64,000 nt of DNA from JAJFUE01 sp039683515 (GTDB lineage: Bacteria > Sumerlaeota > Sumerlaeia > MVZB01), in assembly GCA_039683515.1 (NCBI GenBank), contig JBDKRG010000052.1, forward strand, positions 1 through 64,000. The letters run 5' to 3'. The position numbers and the translations under genes are program-made. The notes beneath the pieces are model-generated. The model was not told where the DNA came from and searched no databases. It was given only the letters and a program-made list of their open reading frames with translations. The stretch's first letter is position 1. The number at the start of each line of letters is the position of its first letter. Shown here piece after piece: positions 1 through 10,300 of the stretch.

Positions 1-2413
1 CGGTCTGCGGCGTCGTGCCGGTGATCGAGCCGTTCGTGCCGGCCGTGTAGGTCAGCGTGTAGGTGTTGATCGCGAAGTTGGCCGTGACGGTGATGTTGCC
101 GGTCACGTTCGTTTCGGTGCGGGCGGCGGTCAGGACGCCGTCGCTCCAATCGACGAAATGATAGCCGGCGTTGGGAACCGCAACGACCTCGGTGCCGTTG
201 AAGCCCTGGCCGACCGACTGGCTAAGCTCACCGGTGATCGTGCCGCCGGCGCCCGCCGTGTAGGTCAGCGTGTAATAGGTAAGCGCATTGAACGTGGCCG
301 TCGTCACGAAGTCGGCGGTGATCACGTCCTGGCGCGTCGGGTTGGTGCTGTTGTTGTCGAGCCACTTGGCGAAGACATAGCCGGTGCTCGGGGCGGCCGT
401 GACCGACGGGCCGTTGGTGTTGTAGTCGGTCGTGCCGGTGACGATCTCATCGCCGTTGACCGTGCCGCCGATGCCGGCGACGTAGCTGTAGTTGTAGCTG
501 TTGATCCCGAACGAGGCCGTGTGGGTCGCGTTCGCGGTCACGTTGTAGTCGGTGCGCGGGTTGGACGTCAAGGCGTCTTCCCACTGCGTGAAGTGGTAGC
601 CGGTGGCAGGAACGGCCAGCACCGAAGTGCCGTTCTCGTTCCAGCCGATGACCTGGGTCAGCGTGCCGGTGACTTCGCCGTTGGCGCCGGCCGCGTAGTT
701 CACGGTGTAGGTATCAATAATGAAGTTGGCGGTGTAGAGCTTGCTCGCCGTAATGCCGGTGTCGGCCGGGCGGGCAAGGTTCATGTTGCCGTCGCTCCAG
801 CCGCCCCACGTGTAGTGGGCATTGACCGCCGCGGTCTTGGCCGGGCAGCTGTCGCCGGAGTTGATGTTGTACGTCGTCGACGTGACGCTGTCGATCGTGC
901 CGCCCGCGGGCGGGTTGGCAGCGTAGCGGACGCCGATCTTGGTTTCAATAGTCCCCGAGGCTACGTCCATATAACCGGCGTCGCAGCCAATCGGGCCGCC
1001 GAGTTCGTCGGCCGTCTTGAGCGTCGTATTGGTGTAGCGAACGTCACCGGCCTCCGGATACAGGTAACCCGGGTCGAGGCTCAGGTCGGCCGTGCCGGTC
1101 GTGTAGCCGTCGGTGCTGGCGGTGGCGCCGAAGAAGTTGTTGTTCGCCTCCGCGTAAGTGATCGGATAAGCAAGGCTGGCCTTCACAAAAGCCGCATTGT
1201 TCTTGGAATAAAAGTTGTTATTCGTCAGCGTCAGCTTCGTGCCCGAATTGGCGGTGGGAGTATTATTGGGCCTGACGAATGCCCCGACGTTGGCGTATGT
1301 GCCTTCCGTCAGATCGATGAAGTCGCAATGGTCGAAGTGGATCCGCTGGTGAGTGTCGCCGGCATACCAGGAGCTTGCGCTCGTCATCAGCATGACGGGT
1401 CCATAACCACCGCTTGCCGCAGGGCCAACTTCGTTGTTCCAGGGGCTGCCCGGATACTTGGAAATGAACACGCAGCGCGAAAGCGTAAGGCTTGTGTACG
1501 CCGCGGCGCCGCTGATGGCGGATGCGCCGCCGCTCGACGCGCCGCCTCCGGGCTGAATGGCGTTACCGGTGGCCGGCGCACGGAACACGCTGTGGTCAAT
1601 GACGCCGGTAAAATTCGTGGCGTTGTTCTTCACTTGAAAGCAGGACAACGGATAAAGCGCCAGATTACTGGTCGCGCCCAGTGTCCCGAAATCGCAATAA
1701 GACATCCTGAACACGGTCCTCGGGTTGGTCAGACAAATTCCCATAGCACCGAAATTCCTGACCCGAACGTGATCCATAAAATAGGTCTCATTGCTGGCGG
1801 CCACATAGTTTCTCTTGTCGCCCGATCCGGCCATGATAAACGTGGCGGGGTTCGTGGTGCCAAGGTACTCAGTGGCATGCATGTCTACGTCGACATAGCT
1901 CAGCTTGATGAATTCACATGCTTTGTTGTCGTGCATGATCACGTTGATCGGCGGATTGGTTCCGGTCTCGGTGATTTTCAGGTTCTCGAGGATGGCGTAA
2001 TTCGTATTGCCCTGCTTGAACCGGAAAATCGCGCCAGCCTGGGCAACCGTCGCCTGGGTTTGAAACTGGACATGAATCTGCCCTCCGGAGAGTGAACCCA
2101 GTTTTGCGCAGTTGGCGGTTGTCGTGCCGCCGGAGCCGGCGGCAAACGTGATGAGCGTATTGGTTGTCAACGCGCCCGAGTTGGTAATGACCGGGCTCTG
2201 GCCCGAATCGGCTGTGATATACACAACTTTGTCGATGTACAGCAATGCTTCCGAGTAGGTCGCGCTGTCGGTGATGTTGATCGTATCACCGGCCGCGGCG
2301 GCCGTGATGGCTGCCGACAAAACGCCGGTGCCGCCGCCCGAGATGTTGGTCGTCGCCGCCTGTACCGCCGAAGCGAACAGGAGCAGCAACGATGCGAAAA
2401 TCAGTCTTCTCAT
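1..2413 (-). CDS. Giant secreted beta-helix / InlB-repeat surface protein (3' end outside the window)
   Basis: The reading frame starts at an ATG at 2413 behind a GGGGGAGAG ribosome site and runs off the left edge, so the C-terminus is missing. The first residues (MRRLIFASLLLLFASAVQA) form a signal peptide. About 480 residues resembling a right-handed parallel beta-helix follow (AILENLKI, RIHFDHCDF and similar rungs), then at least five roughly 70-residue InlB-like B repeats with GYHFVDWSDG cores. The protein is a paralogue of the next gene (2883-6866). The N-terminus and repeat block are almost identical, while the beta-helix between them has diverged. The likely role is an extracellular adhesin or cell-surface structural protein; no catalytic motif was seen and the ligand is unknown. 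I translated selected stretches by hand and inferred that the whole frame is open from its similarity to the paralogue. Confidence 0.85.
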   Translation of the reverse strand, partial: MRRLIFASLLLLFASAVQAATTNISGGGTGVLSAAITAAAAGDTINITDSATYSEALLYIDKVVYITADSGQSPVITNSGALTTNTLITFAAGSGGTTTANCAKLGSLSGGQIHVQFQTQATVAQAGAIFRFKQGNTNYAILENLKITETGTNPPINVIMHDNKACEFIKLSYVDVDMHATEYLGTTNPATFIMAGSGDKRNYVAASNETYFMDHVRVRNFGAMGICLTNPRTVFRMSYCDFGTLGATSNLALYPLSCFQVKNNATNFTGVIDHSVFRAPATGNAIQPGGGASSGGASAISGAAAYTSLTLSRCVFISKYPGSPWNNEVGPAASGGYGPVMLMTSASSWYAGDTHQRIHFDHCDFIDLTEGTYANVGAFVRPNNTPTANSGTKLTLTNNNFYSKNNAAFVKASLAYPITYAEANNNFFGATASTDGYTTGTADLSLDPGYLYPEAGDVRYTNTTLKTADELGGPIGCDAGYMDVASGTIETKIGVRYAANPPAGGTIDSVTSTTYNINSGDSCPAKTAAVNAHYTWGGWSDGNMNLARPADTGITASKLYTANFIIDTYTVNYAAGANGEVTGTLTQVIGWNENGTSVLAVPATGYHFTQWEDALTSNPRTDYNVTANATHTASFGINSYNYSYVAGIGGTVNGDEIVTGTTDYNTNGPSVTAAPSTGYVFAKWLDNNSTNPTRQDVITADFVTTATFNALTYYTLTYTAGAGGTITGELSQSVGQGFNGTEVVAVPNAGYHFVDWSDGVLTAARTETNVTGNITVTANFAINTYTLTYTAGTNGSITGTTPQT

Positions 2414-2571
2414 CTTTCTCTCCCCCGAGAAAAATTGAAATTGTGGGTCGCATGTTTCTATGGACCCATCCGTGCATTTTCATAACCTGAACTCCCGCTG
2501 CCTGGCAAAATACAAAGAAACATCATCTTTTGTTTCCGCGCATAATAGTCGGTCAGAAAATGCTACCTGAA

Positions 2572-2599
2572 GATATAAGTAAGTTTTTATAGCCGTCAA
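2572..2599 (-). promoter_or_regulatory. Candidate sigma70-type promoter for the surface protein starting at 2413
   Basis: On the minus strand a TTGACG box (2594-2599) is followed after 16 bp by TATATC (2572-2577), in a strongly AT-rich stretch that contrasts with the GC-rich genes. It would give a 5' leader of about 150 nt. The rest of the 2414-2882 gap holds AT-rich sequence and the terminator of the upstream gene; I see no gene there. Confidence 0.35.
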
Positions 2600-2822
2600 G
2601 TTTAATCATGATCAATATTTCACATTTTGGTCATATATTGACCTTTAATGATCATGTCGTCATCTTACGCAATCGGCTGCTGTGTCGCTTGTATCCTGTA
2701 TTTTTTGCCGATTTTTTTCGACAAAACGGATGTGGCGGCGACTGACTGTAAATAATTGGCGCAAAGTGGAATAACACCCGAGAGCCGGCCAAACCCGGCG
2801 CCATGGCCTTGCGCCGCACAAT

Positions 2823-2852
2823 AAAAGGGGGGCGGCCGCAATGGCCGCCCCC
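2823..2852 (-). terminator. Rho-independent terminator of the 2883-6866 surface protein gene
   Basis: A perfect 10-bp GC stem (arms 2828-2837 and 2843-2852, GGGGGCGGCC type) with a 5-nt loop is followed on the minus strand by a short T-rich run. It lies about 30 nt past the stop codon at 2883, so this giant gene is probably transcribed alone. Confidence 0.8.
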
Positions 2853-2882
2853 GAACACAAACCCAGTCTTCTGGTATTCAGC

Positions 2883-5800
2883 TTACTTCATCAGCGTCCA
2901 ACCGTGAGCACGGTTGACCGAGGTGTTGTCGCCCTCAACGATGTTGAACACATCGGTGTAATCGGAATTGACACCGATCGGGCCGCCCGTGGAGTCAGAA
3001 CGACGAAGCGTCGTGTTGCTGTAACGGACGTCGCCGGTTGCCGGGTTAGTATAACCCGGATCCATGCTCAGATCGCCGGTCCCGACGGTGTTGCCCACGC
3101 TCGCCACCGCGCCATAAACGTTGTTATTGCTGGAGGCAAACGTGCTCGGTGAGGCGATGTAGACCAGATTCATGGCCTGGCCATTAAGCGAGTAGATGTT
3201 GCTGTTCGACACGCTCAGGTTGATCTCGGCCACGTTCAGAGCCCTAGAAAGCGCTGAAGCAGGCGCGTTCCCCAGGTGCACGAGGTCGCAGTGATCGATG
3301 GTCAGCTGGATCGGATTGCCGGCGCCGGCCTGATTCGTCTGCGTGCTGCAATCCAACGCGCCGTAGGAGGCGTTGGTGCCGCCCGAACCCAGCACAACGC
3401 TGCGGCTCAGGGTGACGCTGGTGCCACGCGGGCCGACCTTGCCGAATGCCGCGTAGTTCAACGGTCCCTGGAACAGGCTGTGATCGATCCGGCCGGTCCA
3501 CGTCGCGGCCGCGTTGAAGGAGATGATCGGGCCCCACGGGATGTTCGAGCCGGCGACGGTGTTCTCACCGTAGGTGCCGACGTCGATGTTGCTGGCCGTC
3601 AGGGTCATGCTGGTGTAGTGCAGCCACAGGCCGGCGCGGACGTAGCCCTTGATCCGGACATGATCCAGCGTGTAGGACGGCCCCGGAATCCGGCGCGTGA
3701 TGGTGGCGCCGCCCGTCGGGCTGTTGTTGGAGATGTCGATGCCGGTGCAGCCACCACGGTTGCTGGATACACCGCCCGCATCGAAGCTTCCACGGTTGCA
3801 ATCGATGTTGGTGTAGCGAACCGTGACCGAGCACGGGTTCTGGTGGTGGGCAATGCCCGTCACCGGAGTATACGTGTTCGTGCCCGTCGACATGATGTCG
3901 CAGTTCTCGATGCGCACCGTGCTGCCGGTGGTCACGCCCATGTAGATCTGGCCGACAGGCATGACACCGCCAGTGGAGATGCCCCACTTCAGGTACTGGA
4001 ACGTCAGCCGGCCGCCGCTGATCGAGCCGAGCTGGATAATGCTCGGAGACGCGGTAACCCCAAGGATCACCGGGCAGGTCGTGCTGTTGTCAAGCTGCTC
4101 GATCTTGGGATTCTGACCGGCAGTGGCAATCAGGTTGACCGACTTGTTGATGCGCAGGTTTTCCTTGTAGGTGGCGCTGTTGACGATTTCAACCGTGCCG
4201 CCCTCTTCGGCCGCGTTGATGGCCGCCTGGATCGTGCTGTAGTCGGTCGGGACCTTGATCGACGAGACCGCGGGGGAATCCGAGGCGAAGCTCGCCGAGA
4301 CGGTGATGTTGCCGGTCACGTTCGTGTCGGTGCGGGCGGCGGTCAGGACGCCGTCGCTCCACTGGACGAAGTGGTAACCGGAGTTGGCAACCGCCGTGAC
4401 CTCGCTGCCGCTGGCGCCGTGGTTGACGGTTTGCGGCGTCGTGCCGGTGATCGAGCCGTTCGTGCCGGCCGTGTAGGTCAGCGTGTAGGTGTTGATCGCG
4501 AAGTTGGCGGTGACGCTGATGTTGGCGGTCACGTTCGTGTCGGTGCGGGCGGCGGTCAGGACGCCGTCGCTCCAATCGACGAAGTGATAGCCGGTGTTGG
4601 GAACCGCGACGACTTCGGTGCCGCTGCCGCCAGCGCTGACGGTCTGCGGCGTCGTGCCGGTGATCGTGCCGTTCGCGCCGGCCGTGTAGGTCAGCGTGAC
4701 CTGGGCGTCCGCCTCGAAGGTGGCCGTCGTGGCCAGGTCGGCCGTCAGGACGTCCTGGCGCGTCGGGTTGGTGCTGTCGTTGTCGAGCCACTTGACGAAG
4801 TGGAAGCCGGTGGCCCCGGCCGCGGTGACCGACGGCCCGCTGGCGCCGTGGTCGGCCGTGCCGGTGACGCTGGCGGCGCCGTTGACGGTGCCGTTGGCGC
4901 CGGCGACGTAGCTGTAGTTGTAGGTGTTGATCGCGAACGAGGCCGTATGCGTCGCATTGGCCGTCACGTTGTAGTCGGTGCGCGGGTTGGACGTCAGGGC
5001 GTCTTCCCACTGCGTGAAGTGATAGCCCTCGCTCGGGAGAGCCGTCACGGCCGAGCCGGTCTCGTTCCAGCCGATGACCTGGGTCAGCGTGCCGGTGACT
5101 TCACCGTTCGCGCCGGCCGCGTAGTTCACGGTGTAGGTGTCGATGATGAAGTTGGCCTTGAAGATCTTGCTCGACGTGATACCGGTGTCGGCCGGGCGGG
5201 CGAGGCTCATGTTGCCGTCGCTCCAGCCGCCCCACGTGTAGTGGGCGTTGACCGCCGCCGTCTTGGCCGGGCAGCTGTCGCCGGAGTTGATGTTGTACGT
5301 CGTCGACGTGACGCTGTCGATCGTGCCGCCCGCAACCGGGTTGGCCGCATAGCGGACGCCGATTTTGGTCTGGATCGACTCGGAAACGACGTCGTCGTAG
5401 CCGGCGTCGATGCCGATCGGGCCGCCGTAGACGTCGCCGGTCTTGACCGTCGTGTTGCTGTAGCGGACGTCGCCGGCCTCCGGATACAGGTAACCCGGGT
5501 CGAGGTTCAGGTCGGCCGGGCCCGTGGTGAAGCCATCGGTGCTGGCGGTGGCGCCGTAGAAGTTGTTGTTCGTTTCGTTGTAGACGAGCGGATAGGTAGC
5601 CAGCGCCTTCACGAACGCCGCATTGTTCTTTGAGTAAAGATTGCAGTTGGTGATCGTCAGGCTCGTGCCCGCATTGACGTTGGCGGTGAGGTTAGGCCGG
5701 ACGAAGGCGCCAACATTGGCATAGGTGCCTTCGGTCAAGTCGACCATGTCGCAATGGTCGAAGTGGATCCGCTGGGGATAGCCTGCAGTCCAGGTGCTGC

Positions 5801-6866
5801 CCGTGTTGGCCACGATCATGACCGTGCCGTACCCATTGCCGTCCGAAGGGCCGATCTCGCTGACATAGGGATTGCCTGGATACTTGGAAAGGAACAGGCA
5901 GCGCGTCAGCGTCAGGCTCGTATACGGCTGGCTGCCGCTGGCGGCGTAGCTGCCGCCACCCGAGCCGCCGCCGATCTGCACGGCGCTGCCCTTGGCGCCG
6001 GCGCGGAAAACGCAGTGGTCCCACGCGCCGGTGAAGTTCGTGTAATTGTTTTTGGCCTGCACGCAGCCCAGAGGATAGGAGGCCAGGTTGCTGGTCGCGC
6101 CCAACGTGCCGAAATCGCAATACGACATGTTCACAGTGACGCGCGCGTTGGCCAGCGAAATGCCGACATGGCCGAAATCCCGGACCCGAACGTGATCCAT
6201 GAGGTAGGACTCATAGTTGGAGCTCACGTAATTCCGCTTGTCGCCGTAACCGGACATGATGAACGTCGCGGCGTTCGTGGTGCCAAGATACTCGTTGGCA
6301 TTCATGTCGACGTCGAGATAGCTCAGCTTGATGAACTCGCACCTGCTGCCCGACGGGGTGGAGCCGTTGTTGTGCATGATGACGTTGATCGGAGGGTTGA
6401 CACCCGTCTCGATGATCTTCAGGTTCTCGAGAGTGGCGTACTTCGCGTCGCCCTGCACGAACCGGAAAATCGCGTCCGTGGCGGCCGGGCTCGCCTGGGT
6501 TTGATACTCGATCGTAATCTGCCCGCCCGAAAGCGAGCCGATTTTCGAGCCGGCGGCCGCCGTCGTGGCCCCGGAACCGGTAAAGAACGTGAAGAACGTC
6601 TTATAAGCAGGGTTGACCACCAGCGCGCCAGCGTTGGTGATGACCGGCGTCTGGCCGGAATCGGCGGTCAGGTAAATGACCTTCGTCAGGTTAATGCTGG
6701 TTTCCGTGTAGGTCGCGCTGTCGGTGATGTTGATCGTGTCACCGGACGCTGCGGCCGCGATGGCTGCCGACAAAACGCCGGTGCCGCCGCCGGAAATGTT
6801 GGTTGTCGCCGCCTGTGCCGCCGAAGCGAACAGGAGTAGCAACGATGCGAAAATCAGTCTTCTCAT
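2883..6866 (-). CDS. Giant secreted beta-helix / InlB-repeat surface protein, 1327 aa
   Basis: The start at 6866 is supported by a GGGGGAGAG ribosome site and a clear signal peptide (residues 1-19, cleavage after AQA). Residues about 20-490 form a first beta-helix-like region. Residues about 495-860 carry five InlB-type B repeats of about 70 aa, each with a Y(T/S)xxYxAGxNGxxxG strand and a GYHFxxWxDG turn. Residues about 865-1327 form a second beta-helix that begins with the typical DYSTIQAAINAAEEGGTVEI start. No transmembrane anchor, LPXTG motif or autotransporter barrel is visible, so attachment to the cell is unexplained. The gene has its own terminator and a long AT-rich upstream region and appears monocistronic. 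It is a tandem paralogue of the gene ending upstream of 2413. Adhesion or surface-layer function is inferred from architecture only. Confidence 0.93.
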   Translation of the reverse strand: MRRLIFASLLLLFASAAQAATTNISGGGTGVLSAAIAAAASGDTINITDSATYTETSINLTKVIYLTADSGQTPVITNAGALVVNPAYKTFFTFFTGSGATTAAAGSKIGSLSGGQITIEYQTQASPAATDAIFRFVQGDAKYATLENLKIIETGVNPPINVIMHNNGSTPSGSRCEFIKLSYLDVDMNANEYLGTTNAATFIMSGYGDKRNYVSSNYESYLMDHVRVRDFGHVGISLANARVTVNMSYCDFGTLGATSNLASYPLGCVQAKNNYTNFTGAWDHCVFRAGAKGSAVQIGGGSGGGSYAASGSQPYTSLTLTRCLFLSKYPGNPYVSEIGPSDGNGYGTVMIVANTGSTWTAGYPQRIHFDHCDMVDLTEGTYANVGAFVRPNLTANVNAGTSLTITNCNLYSKNNAAFVKALATYPLVYNETNNNFYGATASTDGFTTGPADLNLDPGYLYPEAGDVRYSNTTVKTGDVYGGPIGIDAGYDDVVSESIQTKIGVRYAANPVAGGTIDSVTSTTYNINSGDSCPAKTAAVNAHYTWGGWSDGNMSLARPADTGITSSKIFKANFIIDTYTVNYAAGANGEVTGTLTQVIGWNETGSAVTALPSEGYHFTQWEDALTSNPRTDYNVTANATHTASFAINTYNYSYVAGANGTVNGAASVTGTADHGASGPSVTAAGATGFHFVKWLDNDSTNPTRQDVLTADLATTATFEADAQVTLTYTAGANGTITGTTPQTVSAGGSGTEVVAVPNTGYHFVDWSDGVLTAARTDTNVTANISVTANFAINTYTLTYTAGTNGSITGTTPQTVNHGASGSEVTAVANSGYHFVQWSDGVLTAARTDTNVTGNITVSASFASDSPAVSSIKVPTDYSTIQAAINAAEEGGTVEIVNSATYKENLRINKSVNLIATAGQNPKIEQLDNSTTCPVILGVTASPSIIQLGSISGGRLTFQYLKWGISTGGVMPVGQIYMGVTTGSTVRIENCDIMSTGTNTYTPVTGIAHHQNPCSVTVRYTNIDCNRGSFDAGGVSSNRGGCTGIDISNNSPTGGATITRRIPGPSYTLDHVRIKGYVRAGLWLHYTSMTLTASNIDVGTYGENTVAGSNIPWGPIISFNAAATWTGRIDHSLFQGPLNYAAFGKVGPRGTSVTLSRSVVLGSGGTNASYGALDCSTQTNQAGAGNPIQLTIDHCDLVHLGNAPASALSRALNVAEINLSVSNSNIYSLNGQAMNLVYIASPSTFASSNNNVYGAVASVGNTVGTGDLSMDPGYTNPATGDVRYSNTTLRRSDSTGGPIGVNSDYTDVFNIVEGDNTSVNRAHGWTLMK

Positions 6867-7020
6867 CCCACTCTCCCCCTCTGAAATTGATCATAGGCGC
6901 ATAGGTGATGAAGCACCTCCTGCGCAGTTGAGAACCGAACACCCACCCAAATAACCAAAGGAATAAAAATAAGTGACATCTTTCACAAAATATATCCGGC
7001 CATAAATAGATCTGTATATC

Positions 7021-7049
7021 TAATTATCCCTTTAACCCAGGAGAGTCAA
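7021..7049 (-). promoter_or_regulatory. Possible promoter upstream of the 2883-6866 gene
   Basis: On the minus strand TTGACT (7044-7049) is followed by GATAAT (7023-7028, 15-bp spacer) or TAATTA (7021-7026, 17-bp spacer) in an AT-rich block. Spacing is not ideal for the better -10 box, so confidence is low. The 6867-7349 gap otherwise contains a roughly 150-nt leader, the terminator at 7202-7233 and non-coding sequence. Confidence 0.3.
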
Positions 7050-7201
7050 GCGTCAAAACGCACATATTTTCCCAATACGAAAATATGTCTATAGTGTGCA
7101 AATCTACAACCCGGTTATTTGCTTAATGTTTTTGGATATTTTCGACAAACACTGTAGGGATATTCCTTACCCGAATAGGTCATCAATCAACGCGCCCGGG
7201 T

Positions 7202-7233
7202 AAAAAATACCGCCACCGGAAACCGGTGGCGGT
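7202..7233 (-). terminator. Rho-independent terminator of the 21-blade propeller gene
   Basis: A perfect 11-bp stem (7209-7219 pairing with 7223-7233, ACCGCCACCGG type) with a 3-nt loop is followed on the minus strand by a T run encoded at 7202-7207. It lies about 115 nt after the stop codon at 7350. Confidence 0.8.
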
Positions 7234-7349
7234 TATCTGTTTGTTCCATAAAGTTCAAACTCGAAGCGTTCAATCTAATTTTTTTTCAACGCAACAACCG
7301 GCCGGCGGCTCGCCGGGGGTCAAATCGCCTTGGTGCCGGCGCGATCCCA

Positions 7350-10300
7350 CTAATCGTACAGAACCCACGGCCGCGGGCTTTGGCCGGGCGGGCTCGGCGG
7401 AGCCGGGCTGGCGCCGATTCTGGCCGCCCCCCCAGAGGCCTCGAGGCGCAGGGGCTTGGTGATCCGAATCGGTGTCGGGCTTTCGCCGCTGACGATCCGA
7501 ACCGTCCCGCCGCCGGTGACGCCGGCAACCCCCTCGGCCAGGGTGTTGAACGGGTTGGACTGCGTGCCGAATTCCTCGCCGGCGAAGCCGAACTGCACCC
7601 AGACCGGGCTCGTGAAGGCGGCGAACAGGGCCATCACGTTCACGTTCGCGGTCACGCCGGAATCGGTGCGCGGATTGGCCGCCGAGCCGTCGCTCCACCT
7701 CAGGAAATAGTAACCGGCGTCGGGAACGGCCGTGACCGCCGTGCCGGGGACGAAATAGGTCACCGTCTGCTCGGATGCGCCGCTGATCGAGCCGTGCGCC
7801 CCGGCCGTGTAGGTCAGCGTGTATTGCGGGATCACGAAATTGGCGGTGGCGGTGCGGGCCGCCGTCATGGCGAGGGTCGCCGTCGTGATGGTCCCGCCGG
7901 CGCTCCCGCTCCAGTTGCTGAACGCGTAGCCGGGCGAGGCCATGGCGCGGATGAGGACCTGCGCGCCCGAGTCCCACCAGGTGCCGTCGGCCGGCGTGGC
8001 CCCGTCGGCCAGCGTCACGACGCCCCCGGCCGCCGGGCTGGCCGGCGTCGTCAATTGGTACTGCGCCTTCCACTGCCAGGCGAGCGTCGAGTCCTGGCCC
8101 ATGATGATGTCGGTGGATGTCGTCGAGCCGCCGGCCGGGACCGATCCCGTCCCGGTCCAGCCCGTGCAGGCGGCCCGCGCCCCCGCGCCGATCGACACCG
8201 GCGAGCTGACCGAAGCGGCCACGACCGTCCCGTCGTCGTACGTGGTCGTGCCGACATTGGGGGAGGGATTGCCGCCGTAGGCCGAGCTCACCACCAGGTT
8301 GTAGCGCGGCGTATAGGTCAGGTACTCGCTCCACTGGTTGGCGGTCAGGCGGATGGCGGCGTTGCCGACGGTCGCCGGGAAAGCGCCATAGAGCTGATCC
8401 ATGTAGAATCCGTTGCCGTAGACGCCGGGGCTGAAGCTGGGGACGTCGGCCGTCGTGTCGGTCTGCCACGCCAGCCAGTAACTGCCGGCCTGCAGCAAAA
8501 GCGAGCCGGGCGTCCCGGAGGAGACCGGAACCGTGAGCCAGTCGCCGGCGGCCGTGTTGGCGACCGATCCCGATTGCCAGAGCAGGTTGCGCGGCGAATT
8601 GTTGTCGTAAATGGCCAGCCGCACGTTCCCCGCCGCGACATGCGAATAAAACCGCACGTCGTTGACGGTCCCGCGCTGCGGGAACGAGATCAGGTTGGCA
8701 TGGACATAGTTCTTGTAGGAGAGCGCAGCCTTGGCGGTGCTCCCCGGGGCGTAGCTGAACGAGGCCAGGCAGGCGTAGCCGTTCACGGCATCGATGCCGG
8801 CGGTGCGCAGGTTGTTGTCCATGCTGTTCATCCAGACGCCGCCGACGCGGGCCGGGGGGGCCGAGCCGCTCCCCGTCGCCACCTTGACCAGCTTGCTGGG
8901 GGCATCGACGGTGGTGAAATAGGCGTGGCCGGAATAGGGGTCGAACATGGCGCCGCCCAGGTAGTCTTCGCCCGAATCGAGCGTGACGGCGCCGGCGCGG
9001 GTCGGGGCGGTGTCGCCGACGCCGAGGTTGACCTTGACCACGATGCCGGGGGCGGTGTTGGTGCCGAAATAGGCATAGCCGTTGGCCGGGTCGATGGCGG
9101 CGCTGTTTTCGAGAAGCCCGTTCTCGCCGCTGTTGAAGACCACCGACCCGATCCGGGTCGGCGAGGTGTCGCCGCTGCCGACGGCGACCTTGATCACCCG
9201 GGCCGGGGTCGTCGCGGCCCCGAAATAGGCATAGCCGCTCGCCGCGTCGATCACGGCCGAATACAGGTTGTTTTCGTTGGCGTCCAGGGTCAGCGCGGAG
9301 ACGCGCGCGGGTGACGTATCGCCGTCGCCGAGCCGGACCTTGACGACCTTGCCGGGGCTGGTCTCGGTGCCGAAGTAGGCGTAGCCGTTGGCCGGGTCGA
9401 TGACCGAGGAGATCACGTATTCGCCGCTGTTGAGCGTCGCCGCGCCGATCCGCGTCGGCAGGCTGGAGCCCGCCCCCAGGGCGACCTTGATCACCCGGCC
9501 CGAACTCGAGCCGAAGTAGCCGTAACCGTGGTCCGGGTCAAGGACGGCGGTCTCGAGGAATTCCTCGCCGCTTTCGAGCGTGAGCGAGCCCAGGTGGGTC
9601 GGCGACGCCGCGCCCGCGCCGAGGGCGGCCTTGACCACCCGGCCCGGGTACGTGCTCGCGCCAAAATACGCATGGCCGTTGACGGCGTCGACGGCCGTGC
9701 ACAGGTAGTAGTTTTCGCCGGGGGCGGTATCCATCCCCCCCACCCGCCGCATCGCGCGGTTGGTGCAGATGTCGATCTTGGTCATCTTGCCGGGGCTGTT
9801 CGCGGTCGCCAGATACAGGTAGGCGCTGGCTGCGTCCACGCACGCCGCGTTGATCGCGGATTCGCCCCCGGTCAGCGTCACCGCCGAGAGGCGCTGCGGA
9901 ACCTCGTAGCCGCTGCCGACCCGCACCTTGAAGATCGTGCCCGGATTGCTCATGGTCCCGAAGTAGGCGATCCCGCGATCCACGTCGATCGCGGCGCTGC
10001 TCAGAAAGCTGCTCGCCCCGACCGACAGGACGCCGATGCGCGTCGGCTCGAAATAGCCGCTCGAGAGGGTCAACTTGACGATCTGGCCGGAGCCCGTCCC
10101 GAAATACGCCTTGTAATTGGGAACGTCGATGACGCCGCACATGATGAAGTTTTCGCCGGTGCCAAAGGGCTCGGCGCCGACCCGGATCGGCGCGTCGGCG
10201 CCGCTGCCGAGCAGGACCTTGACGACACGGCCCGGATTGGTGCCCGTGCCGAAGTAGGCCGAGCCGTCTTCCAGGTCGATCACGCCGCAATTCAGATAAT

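Noticed and set aside
158..5633. Long plus-strand open frames opposite the surface protein genes (for example 158-2095 and 3276-5633)
   Set aside because: They are antisense shadows of GC-rich repetitive genes. Their products are Arg/Val/Gly-rich with no known domain, and the minus-strand frames have signal peptides and clear domain architecture.
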